Source of the DNA: JBBQVS01 sp038211295
Lineage (GTDB): Bacteria; Chloroflexota; Ktedonobacteria; Ktedonobacterales; Ktedonobacteraceae
DNA length: 64,000 nt
Direction of reading: 5' to 3'
Assembly (NCBI GenBank): GCA_038211295.1
Contig: JBBQVS010000003.1
Coordinates: 1 to 64,000 of the forward strand
Position numbers and translations under genes: made by a program. Numbering within the stretch: the stretch's first letter is position 1; each line of letters starts with the position of its first letter. Positions 59,165 to 64,000 of the stretch are shown in pieces. The notes beneath the pieces are model-generated. The model did no database searches. It was not told where the DNA came from and saw only the letters and a list, made by a program, of their open reading frames with translations.

Positions 59165-60358
59165 TTATTTTCCTGTGAAGCTCAATGCCGCACGCGCCAG
59201 CACCTCAACGGCGGTAGGTAGGGCGTCCTCGTCAAGATTAAAGCGTGGATGATGATGCGGGAAATCGGTCTCCTTCTCTGTATTACCTGACCCCACAATA
59301 AAATAGCAACCGGGAACAGCATTCAGAAAGACGCCCATATCATCACTACCTGCCGTCAATACTCGTTCGCTGGTATCAACGTTCTCTTCACCAACAGTCG
59401 CGACGGCGGCATGATAGACCAGCTCGGTCATTGTAGAGTCGTTGATGCAGGGTGGACAACCGTCGAAATGCTCGATCTCGCAGGTCGCACCCAGCGAGGC
59501 CGCCACGCCCGTTGTAACGTCGTTGATACGTTTCAACAGTTTCGCGCGATGTTCGACGCTATACGAGCGCATTGTTCCCTGCAAGGTTGCCGTTTCAGGA
59601 ATAATATTGAACGCGGTGCCGGCGTTAATTGTGCCAATCGTGATAACCGCCGGACTGAACGGCGATGTTTCGCGGCTAATCAGGGTCTGTAGTGCCGTGA
59701 TGATATATGCTGCCGCAACAATGGGGTCTATCGCGCCATCGGGCATCGCAGCGTGTCCGCCCTTGCCACGCACCGTCAGGACGAACCTATCCGCGCTGGC
59801 GAAGACTGTGCCGGAGCGCACACCGACAAACCCAAGCGGGTGATTGCTAATCAGGTGTAGTCCGATGATGCCATCCACGCCATCCAACGCGCCATCTTTG
59901 ACCATTGGCTCGGCTCCACCAATGACCTCTTCGGCGGGTTGGAAGATGAATTTTATGTTGCTCGTCAACTCTGTACGGCGGCGCGTAAGAATGTCAGCGA
60001 CGGTAAGCAGGATTGAGGTATGCCCGTCGTGTCCACAGGCGTGCATCTTGCCTTCGACCCGCGACACATAGTCGAGTTTGTTTAGCTCATGAATGGGTAA
60101 AGCGTCCATATCGGCGCGTAGCGCGAGCGTTTTGGCGTTCGCCACGTTCGCCCGCAGTAAGCCGACTACACCCGTTTTCGCCACGCCTGTCTGTACCTCT
60201 AGCCCCAACGCTTGCAAACGCTGGGCCACAATGCCAGAGGTGCGTACCTCCTCGAATGCAAGTTCGGGATGTTCATGCAGGTCGCGGCGCATCGCGATGA
60301 GATCGGGGACGCGCTCGTCTATTTCTGACTTCAAACGGTCAGCATTGAGTAAGGTCAT
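59165..60358 (-). CDS. M20-family amidohydrolase/peptidase
   Basis: A 397-residue enzyme of the M20D group (hippurate hydrolase / N-acyl-amino-acid or IAA-amino-acid amidohydrolase type). It opens RRDLHEHPELAFEEVRTSGI, then ALRADMDALPIHE, KMHACGHDGHTSILL (metal-binding His, about 100-110), FIFQPAEEVIGGAEPM (catalytic Glu pair) and LTAGSDDMGVFLN. No signal peptide. AAGGAG lies 5 bases before the ATG at 60358; a longer frame to 60409 starts inside the neighbouring gene. It is the last of four co-oriented genes beginning with the amidase. Confidence 0.92.
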   Translation of the reverse strand: MTLLNADRLKSEIDERVPDLIAMRRDLHEHPELAFEEVRTSGIVAQRLQALGLEVQTGVAKTGVVGLLRANVANAKTLALRADMDALPIHELNKLDYVSRVEGKMHACGHDGHTSILLTVADILTRRRTELTSNIKFIFQPAEEVIGGAEPMVKDGALDGVDGIIGLHLISNHPLGFVGVRSGTVFASADRFVLTVRGKGGHAAMPDGAIDPIVAAAYIITALQTLISRETSPFSPAVITIGTINAGTAFNIIPETATLQGTMRSYSVEHRAKLLKRINDVTTGVAASLGATCEIEHFDGCPPCINDSTMTELVYHAAVATVGEENVDTSERVLTAGSDDMGVFLNAVPGCYFIVGSGNTEKETDFPHHHPRFNLDEDALPTAVEVLARAALSFTGK

Positions 60359-60371
60359 GGTTGCTCCTTCT

Positions 60372-61229
60372 TTATCGCCCATCCGAGATCTGAATATACA
60401 CATCGTCAAGTTGTTTAAGAATATCCGATATTTCCTTAGAAACAGGGGGCAGCATGTTGTCCCATTGCAACAGGAAATAGAGGCTTCGCAGAAAGTTTTT
60501 GACGTTGGTCGCGCTCATCCACCCCGCGACATCCGAGCCGCGTTGCACAAAGCACGATGCCAACCAGTTGCTGAGGAAGGCATCATCAACCTGACGACCT
60601 ACAATGATATGCTGTGCGCTTGTGGCGAGTCGCATATCTTCCTCATGGTAGAGGGGTTCCGGTAATTGCGCGAGCCGACGAATTGTTTGCAGAATGTCTT
60701 GTCGGTTCTGCACGGTCATGGTAGCATTCTGGGCGCACTCGTCGAGGGCGTCGGCCAGATGAGCCATTGCGTGCGCCCATCCTTTGCCCTCGACGTAGCC
60801 ACGCCAATCTTTTTCTTCCCGCGCGTAGCGTAAAAGAGCATTCTTAACCTGCTGAACCTTTTGCTCAGACAAGGTGGAACTGCGTGCATCGGCATAAAGA
60901 ATAGCGGCAATGACAAGGTTAGAGAAGCTACGAATAAACACGGAGTCGGAATTGACCTCGCCAATAGCCGCGAAAAGGTGATTTTCGTCAAGCACAAGCG
61001 TTAACAGATTTTCAAGTTGGGGTGGCGTGAGCGTCCCTTTATCGATGATGCCACCTCCGAGAATCATGTAGCTAAGTTCGTCACGTAGTTCACCATCAGG
61101 TGAGCCAAGATTTTCTAATAACGCGAGCGCGAAAGCATAATGGTCAATGCCTTCAGGCAGTTCGTAGTCATGCTCCGCGATGGTACGGAGAAATTCTTTG
61201 TTCTTTGCCTGCTCTATGTTCTGTTGCAT
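60372..61229 (-). CDS. DUF2785-family protein
   Basis: A 285-residue, mostly helical protein. The block ARSSTLSEQKVQQVKNALLR, then RGYVEGKGWAHAMAHLADAL (about residues 141-160) is typical of DUF2785, a family of unknown function in Firmicutes and Chloroflexi; the His residues in GWAHAMAH could bind a ligand. The remainder is alpha-helical repeats resembling a solenoid. No signal or membrane segment. It lies 13 bases ahead of the M20 gene and 31 behind the methyltransferase-like gene. Confidence 0.7.
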   Translation of the reverse strand: MQQNIEQAKNKEFLRTIAEHDYELPEGIDHYAFALALLENLGSPDGELRDELSYMILGGGIIDKGTLTPPQLENLLTLVLDENHLFAAIGEVNSDSVFIRSFSNLVIAAILYADARSSTLSEQKVQQVKNALLRYAREEKDWRGYVEGKGWAHAMAHLADALDECAQNATMTVQNRQDILQTIRRLAQLPEPLYHEEDMRLATSAQHIIVGRQVDDAFLSNWLASCFVQRGSDVAGWMSATNVKNFLRSLYFLLQWDNMLPPVSKEISDILKQLDDVYIQISDGR

Positions 61230-61260
61230 ACGCTAACTTCTTTCTTTGTACTATATACAC

Positions 61261-62523
61261 TCAATCTCGCCAACGAAAGAGAAATTGGGTTGCGATTTTT
61301 TTTATAAGAATTCCCTGCGGAAGAGGAGGAGGCGCATTCCTGTACGCAGAGATGTGAAGTTTTCGCTCATCGGGCCGCCCTGCCGCATCCCATGCTGTAA
61401 GCAGCATATTCAGCGTCCGCACAACCTCTGTGTCGTCCCCGAAGGTTCGTATGCTGAGCGGCAGTGATGCGTCTTGCTTCTGGGAACCTTTCGCAGCTGG
61501 TTGTGCTGCATAGACGAAGACGCTTAGCGCGTGGTCGCCAAGAACTCCCAGCGTTGTATAGGAGGGAATATTTGCAAGCATGGGAAAAATGTTTGGCACA
61601 ATGCCTCGCTCTATCGCCGAACGTTGCGCGGTCAACGAGCAAAAGCGGGGTTCGTGTAGCGCGAGCCACAGGCTCAGACCGCTAAATAGCTCCTGCGTAG
61701 TGACATAGCGTGCGCTTACCTGTTCCTGTGGAGCAGTGTGCAACCATCGCGTCACATCCTGTACATCAACGGGTCGTTGTTCGCCGAGCGTGAGGTAGAG
61801 TAGCCCTGGTTCCGCGTCGAGTTGTAGTTGTAACCCCTGTTCCGCGAACGCGCCCCGCAGGCCGACAAAGCCACAGGAACGAACTGAAACACTCTCCAGG
61901 TGATCCCCCACCTGTTCAAAAGCAACGGCTATCTGTGGGCCACGTACACTAAAGGGCAAAAGCAAACGGCCCTCTGGCGCAAGTTGCTCATGCCATGCCA
62001 CAGTGATATCGCCAGAATTGACGGTGAGAATGATACAATCATACGGTGCCGCCTCTGGAAAGCCCAGACCACCGTCCGCGCACACAACCTGCACATGCGT
62101 GAAGCCTGCCGAGGCAAGATTTTTCCGTGCCTGCTCTACAATGTCTTCGTCAATATCAACCGTGACCACTCGCCCCGTCTCGCCCACAATCTGCGCCATC
62201 AGCGCGGCATTATAGCCAGTACCCGCGCCAATCTCAAGGACGCGTTGCCCCTGATGCAGGTCAAGTTGTTCCAGCATAATCGCCATAATTGTGGGTTGCG
62301 ACGAGGAACTCACGACATGCCCATTCACCAGTTTGGTCGCAATCGCTTTATCTTGATACACCTCTTCATATGGTAAGTCAGGCAAAAAGAGGTGACGCGG
62401 CACCGCGCGAAAAGCTGCCTCAACCTGTGATGAGACAATATGGCCCCTTGCCTTCACCTGATCGATGAGGTTTTTGTGAAGCATGGACGTTGTTTGTACG
62501 CTACTTCCTTGCATATCTTGCAT
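61261..62523 (-). CDS. Protein-L-isoaspartate O-methyltransferase-like protein with C-terminal extension
   Basis: About 420 residues; ordinary PCMT has about 210. The N-terminal half is PCMT-like: AAFRAVPRHLFLPDLPYEEV, SSSSQPTIMAIMLEQLDLHQ, the SAM loop VLEIGAGTGYNAALMAQIVG and the acidic strand RVVTVDIDEDIVEQARKNL. The C-terminal half (from about residue 225) resembles the tail of the longer methyltransferases of actinobacteria and Chloroflexi linked to peptide modification. It could repair isoaspartyl residues in proteins or modify peptides. The start is open: GTG 62532, ATG 62523 or ATG 62484 (MLHKNLIDQVKARG, which fits the family length). It follows the amidase gene. Confidence 0.8.
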   Translation of the reverse strand: MQDMQGSSVQTTSMLHKNLIDQVKARGHIVSSQVEAAFRAVPRHLFLPDLPYEEVYQDKAIATKLVNGHVVSSSSQPTIMAIMLEQLDLHQGQRVLEIGAGTGYNAALMAQIVGETGRVVTVDIDEDIVEQARKNLASAGFTHVQVVCADGGLGFPEAAPYDCIILTVNSGDITVAWHEQLAPEGRLLLPFSVRGPQIAVAFEQVGDHLESVSVRSCGFVGLRGAFAEQGLQLQLDAEPGLLYLTLGEQRPVDVQDVTRWLHTAPQEQVSARYVTTQELFSGLSLWLALHEPRFCSLTAQRSAIERGIVPNIFPMLANIPSYTTLGVLGDHALSVFVYAAQPAAKGSQKQDASLPLSIRTFGDDTEVVRTLNMLLTAWDAAGRPDERKLHISAYRNAPPPLPQGILIKKIATQFLFRWRD

Positions 62524-62579
62524 GTACAGCACCAGTATGAATATAGGAAAACTTTGTATTTATCAAAACGACTGTTTGT

Positions 62580-63998
62580 TTATTCAAGCGTGGAAGATGG
62601 CATGGCTTCACGGTGATGCCAGTCTGTTAGTTGCTGATAGGCGTGCGCGATACGCAGGACGGTTGCCTCTTCAAAGGGTTTGCCCGCGACCTGCAAGCCA
62701 AACGGCAGGCCAGCACTTGAGAAGCCACAAGGAAACGTGATTGCTGGTAGGCCGGCGAGATTGAACGGCATGGTCAGACGGAGCAGTGCGACGGTGGCGT
62801 TCTCAGTGATACCGTCGATCTTGATGTCCTGTCCAGCATGTGCAGCAAGTATAGCAGGAACGGGCAGGGTAGGCAAGACGAAAGCGTCCACACGTTGCAT
62901 CACGGCACGTAGACTGCTGGAGAAGATGCGCCGCTCATATTGGGCGTGCAGGTAGTCAACCGCCGAGACCGTTTGGCCTTGCACAAGCCGTGAACGCACA
63001 GTTTCGCTATAGCGATCGGGATGTTCCGTCAACCAGCCTTTTTGGCGATGCGAAAGAGTCGCCTCCGGCATCTGAATGGTGCGGTACAGGTCCATGGTGG
63101 GATGTGGCAACTCTACATCCAGTAACTCGGCCCCCTCTTCCTCCAGAACGTGGAGTGCGGCCCGCCATGACGAGCGTACTTCCGGGTCGAGTGGCGCGTA
63201 AAACGACTCTTGCGGCACACCAAGCCTGATACCTTGCAGCGACATGGGGCCGCGTCCCTCCGCTCCCTCAATCAAGGTCGCGGTTGGACGGCCAGGTAGT
63301 CCCGTGACGCTATTGGGGTCACGCGGATCATATCTGGCGATGGCGTCGAACAGAATGGCGCAATCCTCCGCGCTCCGCCCCATCGGGCCAACGTGGTCAA
63401 GAGACCAGCTAAGCGGAATAACGCCGTAACAACTGACACGTCCATACGTCGGTTTGAGGCCAGTGATGCCACAGCAGGACGCGGGAATACGGATGGAGCC
63501 GCCGGTGTCGGTTCCAATCGCGCCCAGCGTCATGCTCGCCGCGATTGACGCAGCAGAGCCACCACTGGAACCACCAGTTATATGAGTGGAGTTCCACGGA
63601 TTACGCGTTGGTGGGGCATAAGGGCCATACGCGAACTCGAACGTATTGGTCTTGCCTATGATAATCGCGCCGTTTTTGCGTAACTGCTCGACTACCATAG
63701 CATCCTCCTGCGAAAGATGGTCAGCCAGTACCTTCGAGCCGGCGGTGGTGCGAACACCTTTGACCGCTATCAAATCCTTGATAGCAATAGGGATACCGTG
63801 CAGTTGACTGCGATAAAGCCCGGTACGCAGTTCGCGCTCCAATCGTTCGGCCTCTTCCAGAGCCTGCTCACGTATGACCGTGATGTATGCTTGAACCTCC
63901 CCGTCGCGCTCATCGATCTGGTCGAGTGTCTCCAGAACAAGTTCAGTCGGTGTAATAAGCCCTGAATGAATCTCTTCGGCAGCTTCGCGTATGGACAT
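62580..63998 (-). CDS. Amidase (GatA-like signature family), probably 5'-partial
   Basis: At least 472 residues of an amidase-signature enzyme. The triad is complete: Lys in HGIPIAIKDLIAVKG, cis-Ser in THITGGSSGGSAASIAAS and the nucleophile Ser in IGTDTGGSIRIPASCCG. The end, GLPFGLQVAGKPFEEATVLR followed by AYQQ, is the normal family close. It hydrolyses amides or acts as a transamidosome subunit; without gatB/gatC nearby a stand-alone amidase is likelier. The first ATG lies two bases from the window edge and begins SIREAAEEIHSG, which is usually preceded by a few more residues, so the true start may be outside. It heads the minus-strand run of four hydrolase-type genes. Confidence 0.88.
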   Translation of the reverse strand: MSIREAAEEIHSGLITPTELVLETLDQIDERDGEVQAYITVIREQALEEAERLERELRTGLYRSQLHGIPIAIKDLIAVKGVRTTAGSKVLADHLSQEDAMVVEQLRKNGAIIIGKTNTFEFAYGPYAPPTRNPWNSTHITGGSSGGSAASIAASMTLGAIGTDTGGSIRIPASCCGITGLKPTYGRVSCYGVIPLSWSLDHVGPMGRSAEDCAILFDAIARYDPRDPNSVTGLPGRPTATLIEGAEGRGPMSLQGIRLGVPQESFYAPLDPEVRSSWRAALHVLEEEGAELLDVELPHPTMDLYRTIQMPEATLSHRQKGWLTEHPDRYSETVRSRLVQGQTVSAVDYLHAQYERRIFSSSLRAVMQRVDAFVLPTLPVPAILAAHAGQDIKIDGITENATVALLRLTMPFNLAGLPAITFPCGFSSAGLPFGLQVAGKPFEEATVLRIAHAYQQLTDWHHREAMPSSTLE

Positions 63999-64000
63999 AT

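Noticed and set aside
58965..59252. 95-codon frame downstream of the orphan Pho box
   Set aside because: It starts with GTG without ribosome binding site and runs 88 bases antisense into the M20 gene; composition is not protein-like. The box itself is kept as a finding.

Overview
The window reads as ordinary chromosome of a mid-GC, probably Gram-positive-like (monoderm) bacterium. The best guess is a member of the Chloroflexota, class Ktedonobacteria. The mixture supports this: membrane Ser/Thr kinases with PASTA or long ectodomains, a WXG100 protein, an S53 (sedolisin) protease, SelB, TspO, BACON-repeat surface proteins and many short species-specific membrane proteins. The taxonomic call is inference from gene content only. 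Promoters that can be read carry a TATACT/TATAAT-like -10 and a TTGACA-like -35. There is no phage, transposase or CRISPR array.

Layout. 1-8040: end of a DMT transporter, a giant zinc-ribbon/BACON surface protein, then on the minus strand Der GTPase, an MFS exporter and TspO. 8128-13414 (minus): an operon-like run of an N-terminal ScpB fragment, endonuclease IV, a ligand-domain-only Lrp protein, a TPP-dependent enzyme and a prolyl oligopeptidase. 13609-14958 (minus): PHP phosphoesterase and an ArsR regulator, divergent from an SDR reductase, GMP synthase and Nudix hydrolase cluster (15114-18376). 18559-25889: the phosphate region, with a Pho box, pstS, pstC, pstA, a small unknown protein, pstB, a PhoP-type regulator, tRNA-Asn, a GNAT acetyltransferase and a PhoR-type kinase; phoU is absent. 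26108-29964: MoxR / DUF58 / DUF4129 module. 30205-36554: a secreted duplicated-domain protein, two alpha/beta hydrolases, an orphan kinase, an FmdB zinc ribbon and UvrC. 36792-43946: WXG100 protein, a degenerate Ser/Thr kinase, SelB and a canonical PASTA kinase. 44181-48401: secreted S53 protease and a glycosyltransferase. 48733-53281: two paralogous membrane proteins sharing an unrecognised ectodomain, around two small membrane proteins and a CCA-adding-type enzyme. 53495-58810: DnaE and a PrsW-like membrane protease. 59165-63998 (minus): amidase, isoaspartate-methyltransferase-like protein, DUF2785 protein and M20 hydrolase.

How it works together. The most coherent system is phosphate uptake (PstSCAB) with its two-component regulators. 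Four TTAAC-like repeats 11 bases apart stand in front of pstS, and a second set of three lies in a gene-free stretch at 58885-58912, pointing to an unannotated Pho target. The most original observations are the paralogous ectodomain pair (48733 and 52415), the orphan Pho box, the truncated ScpB with an apparently leaderless promoter, the degenerate kinase next to a WXG100 protein, and a family of REP-like hairpins.
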